From Pararhodobacter oceanensis (GTDB lineage: Bacteria; Pseudomonadota; Alphaproteobacteria; Rhodobacterales; Rhodobacteraceae), in NCBI RefSeq assembly GCF_003076755.1, contig NZ_QDKM01000015.1:1-40372 (forward strand): 40,372 nt of DNA, given 5' to 3'. The notes beneath the pieces are model-generated. The model was not told the DNA's origin. It saw only the letters and a program-made list of their open reading frames with translations, and ran no database searches. The translations under genes and the position numbers were made by a program. Below, piece by piece: positions 19,275-27,336 of the stretch (position 1 is its first letter; each line of letters begins with the position of its first letter).

Positions 19275-20228
19275 ATGCGTAACCTCCGCCCTCGGCCACT
19301 CCGCCTGCCGCTGCTCCTCGGCGCCGCGCTGATTGCCACCCCCGCTTTGGGCTTCGGCTGGGAGGTCTCAACCGATGTCGAGCAAGGCATCTTCTTCGGC
19401 CATGCCCGACTTCCCGGCGCCATGCTGCTACGCTGCGGCGGGCAACTCCCCGGCACCACCGGCACGGTTCCGATGTATTATATGGACAGCATTACCGCAC
19501 CGGGCACCCTGCATCTGGAACTCGACATGCATGCCTTCTCGGACACCAACGAAGGCCGCGCGCTCGCCGGCGCCGCGCTGCTCATTGACGGGCAGAGCCA
19601 TTCTCTGGGCGACATCGCCTATACCGATTACTACGGCGCCTTCCACCAGTCCTTCAGCCTCCATGCCCCGCTGGTCCAAGCCCTCCGACAGGCCGATAGC
19701 GTGACCCTGCTGGAACAAGGCGCCATCCGCGGCGGCATCCCCACCCAAGGCATGACAGCCGCCATAAGCAGTTTGATCGACTTCTGCATCGCCGGCGAAA
19801 ACGGCGCTCCTCTTCCCACCACCGCCACGCCGCCCACCCCGCCAACCGGCGCAAGTGCCGCCGAACGCCTGCTCGCATGGATCGAGCGCGGCTGCCCTAC
19901 TGGCCTGCAACGCCAGACCGGCGCTCTACTTCAAGACTTTGATCTGGATGGAGACGGTTTGGCAGACGCGGTTCTCGATAGTCGCGGCGTGACATGCGAC
20001 GGCGCCTACCCCTATTGTGGACAGGTGCAATGCGACGTGCCGGTGTTCCTGTCGTCGGTCCCCGGCACAGAACCGGCAGATGTGGTATTCGGCGCACGCC
20101 CCTCGATCATCCCCTCCACATCGGGGCTGCCCGCCTTGCAAATCTACGGACGCTGTGCCGACGGAAGCTTCGACTGCCTGCCACTTTCCTACCGCTGGCA
20201 GAGTGGCCAGCGACTACGCGTCCAATGA
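19275..20228 (+). CDS. Secreted protein with a DxDGDG calcium-loop-like motif, unknown function
   Basis: The family is not recognised. ATG 19275 gives a clear signal peptide (two Arg-rich turns, then LPLLLGAALIATPALG) and has AAGGA upstream, so I prefer it to an in-frame start at 19215. The mature ~290 residues contain an N-terminal globular region, a Thr/Pro linker (TPPTPPTG, ~residues 197-204) and a C-terminal part with DFDLDGDGLADAVLD. The last is the repeat seen in calcium-binding/FG-GAP-like loops. Several Cys (CDGAYPYCGQVQC) probably form disulfides. It is probably periplasmic or extracellular. It stands alone after the lpdA terminator. Confidence 0.65.
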   Translation: MRNLRPRPLRLPLLLGAALIATPALGFGWEVSTDVEQGIFFGHARLPGAMLLRCGGQLPGTTGTVPMYYMDSITAPGTLHLELDMHAFSDTNEGRALAGAALLIDGQSHSLGDIAYTDYYGAFHQSFSLHAPLVQALRQADSVTLLEQGAIRGGIPTQGMTAAISSLIDFCIAGENGAPLPTTATPPTPPTGASAAERLLAWIERGCPTGLQRQTGALLQDFDLDGDGLADAVLDSRGVTCDGAYPYCGQVQCDVPVFLSSVPGTEPADVVFGARPSIIPSTSGLPALQIYGRCADGSFDCLPLSYRWQSGQRLRVQ

Positions 20229-20353
20229 ACTCACAGATAGCGCAGTGTCTGGTGCAATGACTGGGCGGTGGCGACGGGTCCCCGTCGAATCCCCCAGAAC
20301 TGCCCCTTGCGCCGCCCCGCAACAGCGGCTAAATCAGTGCCAACCTTGGCAAC

Positions 20354-20427
20354 GGTGGGTTGGCGGAGAGGTTACGCACCGGATTGCAAATCCGTGAAGA
20401 CCGGTTCGATTCCGGTACCCACCTCCA
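20354..20427 (+). tRNA. tRNA-Cys (GCA)
   Basis: A complete 74-nt cloverleaf has acceptor GGTGGGT/ACCCACC, discriminator T and encoded CCA. The anticodon loop is TTGCAAA (anticodon GCA) in stem CCGGA/TCCGT (one mismatch at the outer pair), and the T loop is TTCGATT. Confidence 0.95.
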
Positions 20428-20494
20428 AGGTCTTCCAGAGATCCGCAAACTCCGGCGATCGGGGCCGAGACCGGCCCCCGCACGCCCGATATGC

Positions 20495-21412
20495 CTAGCC
20501 CTCCGGCGGCATCACCCGCCGTGGCCGCGACCGCTCCAGCCCCAGTTTGCGCTCGCGCCAGATGATCAGGATCCCCGCCGCCACCACAATCGCCGCACCC
20601 AGCAGCATGGTCGCCGTCGGCACCTCGTCAAACGCCCAATAGCCAATCGCCATAGCGAACATGATCGACACATAATCGAACGGCGCCACCAGCGAGGCAT
20701 CGGCCTCACGGTAGCTCGAGGTCAGGAAAATCTGCCCGATCCCGCCCAGTATCCCCGAGAGCACCAGCACCGCGAATTGCGCGGGCGTCGGCACCACCCA
20801 ACCAAATGGTAGCGTGATCAGCGACAACAGCGCCGCCGTGGCCGAGAACCAGAACACAATCGCCGAGGTGGTCTCGGTCGCCACCAGCTTGCGCACCGTC
20901 ACCTGCGCCAGCGCCGCGAACACCGCGCCCCCCAGCGCCATCATCGCGCCGAGCGCCTGTGCATGGCTGACATCGCTGCCCACCGAGAGCCGCGGCGACA
21001 GCACGATCAACACGCCCGCCAGACCGATGAACACCGCGGTAAAGCGAAACAGCCGCACCTGCTCGCCCAGAAACATCGCGGCGAAGACCACCACCAGCAG
21101 GGGCGCGGCATAGCCGATCGCGGTGACCTCGGGCAGCGGCAGGAACCCGAGCGCGGCAAACCCCAGCCCCATCGCGCAGGTGCCGACCAAGCCGCGCCAG
21201 AAATGCCCCAAAGGCGCCTTTGCCCGCAAGCCGGTGGCCAACTCGCCCTGCCAGGCCAGCCAGACCAGAATCACCGGCATGGCGAAGGCCGAGCGAAAGA
21301 ACACCGACTGCCCCGGCGGCACCGTATCCGACAGCGATTTGATCAGACTCGCCATGGTGATGAACATGACGACCGAGATGATTTTATACGAAATTCCGCG
21401 GATTGGACGCAT
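20495..21412 (-). CDS. DMT-superfamily (EamA) transporter
   Basis: The 305-residue inner-membrane protein has ten hydrophobic segments in two EamA repeats. The first repeat begins near SVVMFITMASLIKSLSD and the second near GAVFAALAQVTVRKL, each ending in a GxxLI helix pair. Such proteins export small metabolites or amino acids, and the substrate cannot be told from sequence. The C-terminal tail is basic. The start at 21412 has AGGAAGG about nine bases upstream. It lies between tRNA-Cys and tRNA-Phe, transcribed opposite to both. Confidence 0.88.
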   Translation of the reverse strand: MRPIRGISYKIISVVMFITMASLIKSLSDTVPPGQSVFFRSAFAMPVILVWLAWQGELATGLRAKAPLGHFWRGLVGTCAMGLGFAALGFLPLPEVTAIGYAAPLLVVVFAAMFLGEQVRLFRFTAVFIGLAGVLIVLSPRLSVGSDVSHAQALGAMMALGGAVFAALAQVTVRKLVATETTSAIVFWFSATAALLSLITLPFGWVVPTPAQFAVLVLSGILGGIGQIFLTSSYREADASLVAPFDYVSIMFAMAIGYWAFDEVPTATMLLGAAIVVAAGILIIWRERKLGLERSRPRRVMPPEG

Positions 21413-21553
21413 GTTTGGACCTTCCTAGGCTCGCGCAGATCTGTCGCACCTATCGCTCCGGCTGACAAGAAGTTGAATCGGCAAAATTCCCTCTGGACAC
21501 CAGCCGCTACCTCGCCTACATAACGCCCACCCGAAAGCCAAGCTTTCATCCGT

Positions 21554-21628
21554 GCCCGGGTAGCTCAGGGGTAGAGCAGTGGATTGAAAATCCTCGTGTC
21601 GGTGGTTCAAATCCGCCCCTGGGCACCA
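21554..21628 (+). tRNA. tRNA-Phe (GAA)
   Basis: A complete 75-nt cloverleaf has acceptor GCCCGGG/CTGGGC(A) with encoded CCA, anticodon loop TTGAAAA (anticodon GAA) and T loop TTCAAAT. Its 3' end marks the abrupt change from core genes to IS-rich DNA. Confidence 0.95.
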
Positions 21629-22059
21629 CTTAATCCCATGATTTAAATGAATAAAGACCTTGTGGAGATGTGCGTCCTGGACTTGAAGTTACGTTTGGGG
21701 ACGCAATGGGGACGCAGATCGTTTCGGACGTGACGCGATCATTGAGAACTTGGACCTACTTTATCGGCAGCCCCACCTGTCATCAGCAACTCGAATTCAA
21801 GAGAATGGATCGTGTCCCCGGGCATTCTCTAATCGCCCTGGTCAAGGGCTGATCTTTCTGCGGTCCGTCATGCGTGCCGGGCTCTTCGATTCTCTCCGCG
21901 GTCGCTGCTGGGGCGCCGCATGTTGGCGTTCAGGGCTGGAAGGGTCGAAGTGGTGTGCGCGGTCTTGGGCGCAACCGTGGGAGCGATCTCTTCCTCGCCG
22001 CGCGTCCCGGCTGGACGCATTCCGTCGCGCTGAGGATCGGCATCGTTTCATTTGCCGGA
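21629..22059. other. Non-coding junction between tRNA-Phe and the IS pile-up
   Basis: This 431-bp stretch has no convincing gene. The first ~110 bases, with repeated GGGGACGCA at 21695-21703 and 21706-21714, resemble the short spacer often found between a tRNA and an integrase. Only a 60-codon frame remains, so any integrase is gone. The second half is the flank of the IS110-like remnant that follows. Confidence 0.45.
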
Positions 22060-22620
22060 CTATGTCATTGCAGCCTCCCGGAAGGGCGTGTTGGTGCGCC
22101 ACATGGCATGCAGCGTGACCGCCAGTTTTCGCGCCAGCGCAACCTTGGCTTTCCGTGGACCGGTTCGCTCCGCGATCGACTTGGCCCAGCTGCGCAGGCG
22201 GGAGCCGCCGAGCTTTCGGCAGAAGATCGCATTCGCCGCTTCATAGAGGCATTTTCGAGTAAAGCGATCTCCACGCTTCGAGACGCGTCCGTTGCGGCTG
22301 ATCTAGCCGGACTCGTAGCGCCTCGGCGTCAATCCGAGGTAGGCGCCGGCACTCGAGGAGCGGCGGAACCGCGTCGCATCGTCGAAGGCTGCAACGACGG
22401 TCATGGCGGTGATCGGACCCACGCCAGGTGTCGTCTTCAATAGCCTGACCGTCGCGTGCTGGCTGGCGACGCTCCGGATCCGGCTGTCGAGCGCAACAAT
22501 ACGAGCGAGGATGTCCCAGCGGGCCTGCATCAGCGCCTCGAAGATCGGAACAAGCTCGGGGGCGACGGCCAGTTCTCGTCCAATGATTCCTTCGGCACAA
22601 CGTTTGATCTCGCCGACCGA
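22060..22620 (-). pseudogene. IS110-family transposase, C-terminal part, interrupted and nonsense-mutated
   Basis: The minus-strand translation reads LLKTTPGVGPITAMTVVAAF and AYLGLTPRRYESG, the C-terminal Transposase_20 region of IS110 enzymes. After ...RRYESG comes a TAG (22303-22305), and in the same frame the family sequence continues (ISRNGRVSKRGDRFTRKCLYEAAN ... AMWRTNTPFREAA) to a stop at 22060-22062. So there is one internal nonsense codon. The N-terminal part of the same gene lies at 25227-25387, on the far side of the IS256-like element. Confidence 0.85.
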
Positions 22621-22810
22621 GAGTGTCAGATCTTCTGAGTAACTGCGCTTTGGTCCATGCTTCCTGAGAGGAGCAAGGACGATGACGATTTCCAAGGAAT
22701 TACTGGACGAGCTATTGAAGGGCTGCGAGCGGCCTGAAGATTTGCTTGGCGATACTGGGCTGATGAAAGAGTGAGGTGCTCCCCATTCCCTGGACAGAAT
22801 CTGGCGCTTT

Positions 22811-23686
22811 TTAAGCTCTTCTTTGCTCCTGCTGATCGGGTTTCGTGACTTCGATTTGCCGTGAGTAGACCACTACCGGCGGTTGGCCGCCAAGTGCTTT
22901 GTGCGGGCGGCGGTTATTGTAGAACTCCATCCAGTTGCGGACACCGGCGCGTGCTTGCGATCCGGTTTCCCAGGCATGCAGATAGACGCATTCGTATTTG
23001 AGGCTGCGCCACAGGCGTTCAATGAAGATGTTATCTAAGTAGCGGCCCTTGCCGTCCATAGAGATGCGGATGCCGGAACGGCGCAGGCGGTCTGACCAGG
23101 CGAAGGATGTAAACTGAGATCCTTGATCGCTGTTCATGATGTCCGGAGGGCCGAACCGATAGATCGCCTCGTTCAACGCCTCGAGGCAGAAGTCGGCGTC
23201 CAACGTGTTCGAGATACGCCACGACAGAACCATGCGGGTATGCCAGTCCATGATCGCCACCAGATAGAGGAAGCCTCGGCGCATCGGTAGGTAGGTTATG
23301 TCCACGCACCAGACCTGGTTTGGCCTGTCCACACGCAGCCCGCGCAGCAGGTAGGGATAGGTCTTATGCCCTTTCGTCGGCTTGCTAGTGTTGGGTTTCT
23401 GATAAATCGGCATGAGGCCCATCAGCCGCATGAGCCGACGGATGTGCTTCTCGTTCACTGCATGGCCATCGTTGCGCAGGTGCCACGTCATCTGTCGAAC
23501 ACCGAAGAACGGCGTGTCGAGGAACTGCACGTCGATCAACCGCATCAGGGCAAGATTCTGCTCGGTCTCTCCCTGCGGCGCATAGTAGAACGACGACCGC
23601 GGGATCGACAGCAGCGCACACTGCTGGCCGATCGACAGATCCGGATGGTCGCGTTCGATCATACCGCGCCTCACTTCCCGCCCCAA
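22811..23686 (-). CDS. IS3-family transposase OrfB (integrase core)
   Basis: The 291-residue frame has an N-terminal HTH_21-type region and an rve integrase core. The acidic triad is visible as Asp in VWCVDITYLP, Asp in MNSDQGSQFTS and Glu in FIERLWRSLKYE. The end of orfA overlaps it by 16 bases in another frame, so the active OrfAB fusion is expected to arise by -1 ribosomal frameshifting near the A/T-rich run at about 23700-23712. The start at 23686 is a TTG and is probably not used alone. Confidence 0.93.
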   Translation of the reverse strand: MGREVRRGMIERDHPDLSIGQQCALLSIPRSSFYYAPQGETEQNLALMRLIDVQFLDTPFFGVRQMTWHLRNDGHAVNEKHIRRLMRLMGLMPIYQKPNTSKPTKGHKTYPYLLRGLRVDRPNQVWCVDITYLPMRRGFLYLVAIMDWHTRMVLSWRISNTLDADFCLEALNEAIYRFGPPDIMNSDQGSQFTSFAWSDRLRRSGIRISMDGKGRYLDNIFIERLWRSLKYECVYLHAWETGSQARAGVRNWMEFYNNRRPHKALGGQPPVVVYSRQIEVTKPDQQEQRRA

Positions 23687-23970
23687 GGCTTGAGCTTTCT
23701 TTCCAAAAAAGAGTTAGCCACCGCCAGCTCTCCGATCTTGGCGTGCAGGTCCCTGATCTGATCTTCATCGATGACCGGGGCCTTGCGGCTACCGCGTTCG
23801 AAGACACCCGACGCGCCATCCAGCAGCGCACGTTTCCATTGGTTGATCATCGTCGGATGCACGCCGAACCGGCTCGCCAGCTCCGACACGGTCGCCTCAC
23901 CTTTCAGCGCTTCCAGCGCCACCTTCGCCTTGAATTCAGGGGCATGCTGCTTTCGTTTCGACATCTTCAA
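23671..23970 (-). CDS. IS3-family transposase OrfA (HTH protein)
   Basis: The 99-residue protein starts MKMSKRKQHAPEFKAKVALEAL, has the HTH segment TVSELASRFGVHPTMINQWKRALL and ends in a leucine-zipper-like helix, all standard for OrfA. It regulates transposition and provides the N-terminal half of OrfAB. Confidence 0.92.
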   Translation of the reverse strand: MKMSKRKQHAPEFKAKVALEALKGEATVSELASRFGVHPTMINQWKRALLDGASGVFERGSRKAPVIDEDQIRDLHAKIGELAVANSFLERKLKPWGGK

Positions 23971-25226
23971 TCTCCTTCGTAATGAAGATCAGCAGACAGC
24001 AAATCCGAGCTTGCGTCATAGTCCAGTTTTCGGGGACCACCTCAAGAGCTTAGGATCAAGCTGATGGAACGGATGCTCGGAGCCGAACTGACGGCGCATC
24101 TGGGCTATGAGGAAGGCAAAGACGCGCCACCGGGCCGGCCCAACCAGCGTAACGGCACATCAGCCAAGCGCCTGAAGGGCCAGGACGGCGAGACGGCGAT
24201 TTCTGTGCCGCGCGACCGGGACGGCAGTTTTGAGCCCGAGTTGATCAAGAAGGGCCAGACCTGGATCGACGGCATGGATGACAAGATCATTGGCCTTTAT
24301 GCCGCCGGCCTGACGGTTCGCGACATTCGCGCCCACCTTGAGGACGTTTATGGCCTTCAGGTCTCGCCTGATCTGATCAGCCGCGTCACTGACGCCGTGC
24401 TGGACGAGGTCCGCGAATGGCAGAGCCGAGCGCTCGACCGAATGTATCCCATCGTTATTTTCGATGCGCTCCGGGTCAAAATCCGCGATGCCGACAGCCC
24501 GATGGTGAAAAACAAGGCCGTCTATGTGGCCCTGGGCGTCTCACGGGACGGCGTCCGCGAGGTTCTGGGTCTTTGGATCGCCGAGAACGAGGGCGCCAAG
24601 TTCTGGTTGTCGGTGATGAACGAGCTGAAGAATCGCGGGGTTCAGGACATCCTCATCGCCGTCGTGGATGGGCTTAAGGGCTTCCCTGACGCAATCACGG
24701 CAGCCTTTCCCGATGCCGCGGTGCAAACCTGCATCGTTCACCTGGTCCGCCATTCCCTGAACTTCTGCGCATGGAAGGATCGCAAGGCGGTGGCCGCCGA
24801 TCTGCGTCTGATTTACGGTGCGCCGACCGCCGATCTGGCTGCCGCCGAGTTGGACGCTTTCGAGGAGAAATGGGCCGGGAAATACGCCTCGATTGCCCCG
24901 GCATGGCGGCGGGCATGGCAGGAGGTGATCCCGTTCTTCGCCTTCGATCCCGCGATCCGAAAGATCGTCTATACTACCAATGCCATAGAAAGCCTGAATC
25001 GGGTGATCCGGAAATCCATCAAGACCAGGGGCTCGTTCCCAACCGAGGAGGCCGCGACCAAGCTGATCTACCTGGCCATCCGCAACTTCGAGAAGGGAGG
25101 CAGGAATGTCCGAGAATGGTTTGCTGCCCGCAATCAATTCGCTATCATGTTCGACGAGCGCTTCAATGCGTGACCGTATCTGAAACCCGCATGGACCAGG
25201 CCAGATACACAGACTTCATGACACTC

Positions 25227-25387
25227 CCCCCAACCTGCCTGCCGAACATGATACCGTAGGTCTTCGGCAGGCCCCGAATCTCGTTTTCCAGCCGGACGCG
25301 CATGCCAACGAGCGCCTCGCGCGCCCTGAGCATCGCCCGGTTGACATAGGCGTCGTGACTCTTGATCTGCACGGCCTTGAATCACCC
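25227..25387 (-). pseudogene. IS110-family transposase, middle fragment (other half of 22060-22620)
   Basis: The minus-strand translation reads [18 protein letters not shown], then AREALVGMRVRLENEIRGL, then GIMFGRQVGG. This is the central coiled-coil region of IS110 transposases, directly upstream of the part found at 22060-22620. The N-terminal DEDD domain is absent, because at about 25388 the sequence switches to an istB fragment on the other strand. The fragment therefore predates both the IS256 insertion and the istB junction. Confidence 0.82.
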
Positions 25388-25389
25388 GG

Positions 25390-25740
25390 TGAGAATGATC
25401 TACCTGCCGTTCAGTGCATCAGGCGGTGCGCTACTCTTCCATCTGCTCAGCAAACTTTACGAACGCACCAGTGTCGTCATCACCACAAACCTGAGCTGCA
25501 GCGAATGGGCCACCGTCTTCGGCGATCCCAAGATGACGACCGCACTCCTCGACCGCCTGACCCATCGTTGCCACATCCTCGAGACTGGCAACGACAGCTT
25601 CCGCTTCAAAGCCAGTTCAGCCGCAGCGACGCAGAAAAAGAGGGAGGACAATCACGTATTGACCAAAGCCTGAAACCCGAAACCTAACCTAGAGGTGGCT
25701 CACTTCTCGATGGAAAACCCGGCTGCTCATACTTTATTCA
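25390..25740 (+). pseudogene. IstB (IS21-family helper ATPase) C-terminal remnant plus IS21 end
   Basis: The frame 25390-25673 encodes [40 protein letters not shown] and [19 protein letters not shown]. This is the end of the AAA+ IstB protein, including sensor and arginine-finger regions. The Walker A/B N-terminal half is missing. After the stop, CTCACTTCTCGATGGAAAAC resembles the 3' non-coding end of the same IS21 group. It is a dead fragment. Confidence 0.85.
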
Positions 25741-26077
25741 TCGTTTCTCTTTCAGGCGCGCAGCCGCAGCATGGATTCCTGAATGGAGTTTCCTCACCAA
25801 GGTGTCAATGCTGACACAGTGAAATGAGCCAAACTCGCCTTTATCAGATGTGGATTACGGACTTAGACCCCATGATCGCCGTTGAGCTGACTGGTTCGGC
25901 AATGCATTAACATATCATTTGCAAGGGAAGGCAGTTCATATCAGTGACAATCCCAGCTTGAGCCGTTATGCGAACAGTAACTTGCTGCTCGCATAACGGG
26001 CCCTTGGCCCGGAAACCGACATACAGGGAATGACTTGTTACAGCGGGTTGGCAGATCTGGATTAGCTAGGAGAACAT
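25741..26077. other. Intergenic region with an 11-bp inverted repeat, upstream of the sugar locus
   Basis: No gene is seen. A perfect inverted repeat CCGTTATGCGA (25963-25973) / TCGCATAACGG (25989-25999) with a 15-nt loop lies about 80 bp before the deacetylase gene. It does not match integron attC core sites and has no T-run after it. It could be a leader structure or operator for the operon that starts at 26078. Confidence 0.5.
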
Positions 26078-26758
26078 ATGACTATATTAGTGCTCGCCCC
26101 GCACGCCGACGACGAAGTCCTTGGCATGGGGGGCGCGATCGCAAAATTCGTTTCGGAAGGGTTAGGTGTAGAAGTAGCTGTACTTACCGGAAGCGGAAAT
26201 GAGCCACACCCAATCTGGCCAACCTCACACTGGGACGCGATTCGGGCAGAGTGCCGGACGGCAATGACTATACTAGGCTGCAAAGCCCCGATCTTCTGCG
26301 AACTCCCTGCGGCTTGCCTAGACAACATGCCCGCTCACGAAATCAATGAAGTCGTCGCTAATTTGATCGCCAACGTGGACCCTGAAGAAGTCTATGTCCC
26401 GTTCTCCTTCGACTTACATAAGGACCACGGGGCGATCGCTTATGGTGCATCGGTCGCTGCTCGCCCCTATTTGGCGGGAGCGAAGAAGATTCGGCGAGTT
26501 CTCGCTTATGAGACGCTGTCCGAAACTCACCTTTCACCACCCTATCTTGCTCCAGCGTTTCAACCCAATGTCTTCATTAATATATCCGAAACCATCGACA
26601 AGAAAATTGCTGCCATGCAAGCATATGCCAGCCAAATCCAGCCGGACAATCAGCCTCGTTCGGCAGCAGCGCTGAAAGCGCTTGCGACCTTACGTGGAAC
26701 ACATATTGGCGTCGCAGCAGCGGAAGCTTTTGTTCTTCTGGGGGAATATCAGCGATGA
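26078..26758 (+). CDS. PIG-L/LmbE-type zinc N-deacetylase
   Basis: The 226-residue protein is a metal-dependent amidase of the PIG-L family, which removes N-acetyl from GlcNAc-type sugars or similar amides. Zinc ligands are visible: His9 and Asp12 in PHADDEVLGMGG, and His117 in DLHKDHGAI (His114-x-x-His117). No signal peptide is seen, so it is cytosolic. ATG has TAGGAGA upstream. It is the first gene of the sugar locus and overlaps the next gene by ATGA. With a phosphoglycosyl transferase and a formyltransferase downstream, the substrate is probably a nucleotide- or lipid-linked amino sugar. AT-richer than core genes, suggesting transfer. Confidence 0.9.
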   Translation: MTILVLAPHADDEVLGMGGAIAKFVSEGLGVEVAVLTGSGNEPHPIWPTSHWDAIRAECRTAMTILGCKAPIFCELPAACLDNMPAHEINEVVANLIANVDPEEVYVPFSFDLHKDHGAIAYGASVAARPYLAGAKKIRRVLAYETLSETHLSPPYLAPAFQPNVFINISETIDKKIAAMQAYASQIQPDNQPRSAAALKALATLRGTHIGVAAAEAFVLLGEYQR

Positions 26759-27336
26759 TCTACCGCGATCATATAAAACGAGCGTTGGATCTTACGTTTG
26801 TTCTCTTGGCGCTCGCAGTTCTTGGCATCCCAATTCTACTCGCAATGGTCGTTGTGAAACTTTGTTCCCCCGGACCAATATTCTATTATCAAACCAGGGT
26901 CGGGCTTGGAGAGAAACCATTTAGAATCCTGAAATTGCGCACCATGACTGTCAATCCAAACCGAGTGAGTGTCCAAACCACTAACCACGACCCTGAAGTA
27001 TATCCGGCAGGTAAAGTTCTACGCCGTTTGAAAATTGACGAGTTGCCGCAACTTTTTAACATCTTGAGAGGCGATATGAGCTTTGTTGGGCCACGTCCCT
27101 GCTTGGTCCAAACCCGCAATACAATGCCAGACTGGGCACTCAGACGCTTCAAGGTTCGTCCAGGTATCACGGGACTCGCTCAAGTCAATGGTAACATCAC
27201 TCTGACGTGGGAGGAAAGATGGAAACACGATATAGAATACGTGGATCGCGCTAGCTTGCCACTTGATGTCGCGACATGCTTCCGAACATTCGTTGTTGTC
27301 CTTTTCGGAGAAGAGAGGTTCAAAAATCCACTATGA
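26755..27336 (+). CDS. Monotopic phosphoglycosyl transferase (PglC-like)
   Basis: The 193-residue enzyme would transfer a sugar-1-phosphate from a UDP-sugar to undecaprenyl phosphate, starting a lipid-linked glycan. An N-terminal re-entrant hydrophobic helix (residues ~10-35, with the Pro in LGIPILL) is followed by the bacterial sugar transferase domain. This has RTM, the catalytic Asp95-Glu96 in IDELPQLFNILRGDMSFVGPRP and RPGITGLAQVNG. The short length, without the extra helices and CoA-like domain of WbaP/WcaJ, puts it in the PglC class. It is coupled to its neighbours by ATGA overlaps on both sides. Confidence 0.92.
   Translation: MIYRDHIKRALDLTFVLLALAVLGIPILLAMVVVKLCSPGPIFYYQTRVGLGEKPFRILKLRTMTVNPNRVSVQTTNHDPEVYPAGKVLRRLKIDELPQLFNILRGDMSFVGPRPCLVQTRNTMPDWALRRFKVRPGITGLAQVNGNITLTWEERWKHDIEYVDRASLPLDVATCFRTFVVVLFGEERFKNPL

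Larger units (their letters stand above)
22772..24044 (-). mobile_element. Complete IS3-family element
   Basis: The 1273-bp element has terminal inverted repeats: left TGAGGTGCTCCCC (22772 on) and right, reverse-complemented, TGAGGTGGTCCCC (ending at 24044). The 4-bp target duplication AGAG is at 22768-22771 and 24045-24048. It carries orfA and orfB in overlapping frames with the full DDE triad, so it appears intact. It is the youngest layer of the nested insertion. Confidence 0.92.
22682..25173 (+). pseudogene. IS256-family (mutator-type) transposase split by an IS3 insertion
   Basis: The 5' piece (22682-22771) encodes MTISKELLDELLKGCERPED...GLMKE. The 3' piece resumes in frame at 24049 (LRIKLMERMLGAELTAHLGYEEG) and runs to 25173. 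Removing 22772-24048 restores an unbroken reading frame of about 404 codons, the normal length. The DDE triad is present: Asp in VIFDALRVK, Asp in VVDGLKGFPDA and Glu in NAIESLNRV. The IS3 insertion puts a TGA straight after residue 30, so the gene is now inactive, although the 369-codon remainder from 24064 is open. Confidence 0.92.
22621..25226 (+). mobile_element. IS256-family element (contains a nested IS3 element)
   Basis: The boundaries are inferred from imperfect terminal inverted repeats. GAGTGTCA at 22621-22628 matches TGACACTC at 25219-25226, and the inner TGGTCCATGC (about 22650-22659) matches GCATGGACCA on the right, near 25188-25197. Without the nested IS3 (22772-24044) and one 4-bp repeat it would be about 1.33 kb, normal for the family. 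The element separates the two halves of an IS110-like gene. Its flanks read GTTGGGGGG and GTCGGCGAG in the IS110 sense, which could be a decayed 9-bp target duplication. Confidence 0.7.

Noticed and set aside
18958-19371. Minus-strand frame of 137 codons overlapping the start of the secreted protein gene
   Set aside because: It has Arg/Ser-rich shadow composition and overlaps the lpdA end, the terminator and a gene with a clear signal peptide and ribosome binding site.
25963-25999. Integron attC site
   Set aside because: The arms do not match the RYYYAAC/GTTRRRY core consensus, and there is no integron integrase or cassette array.
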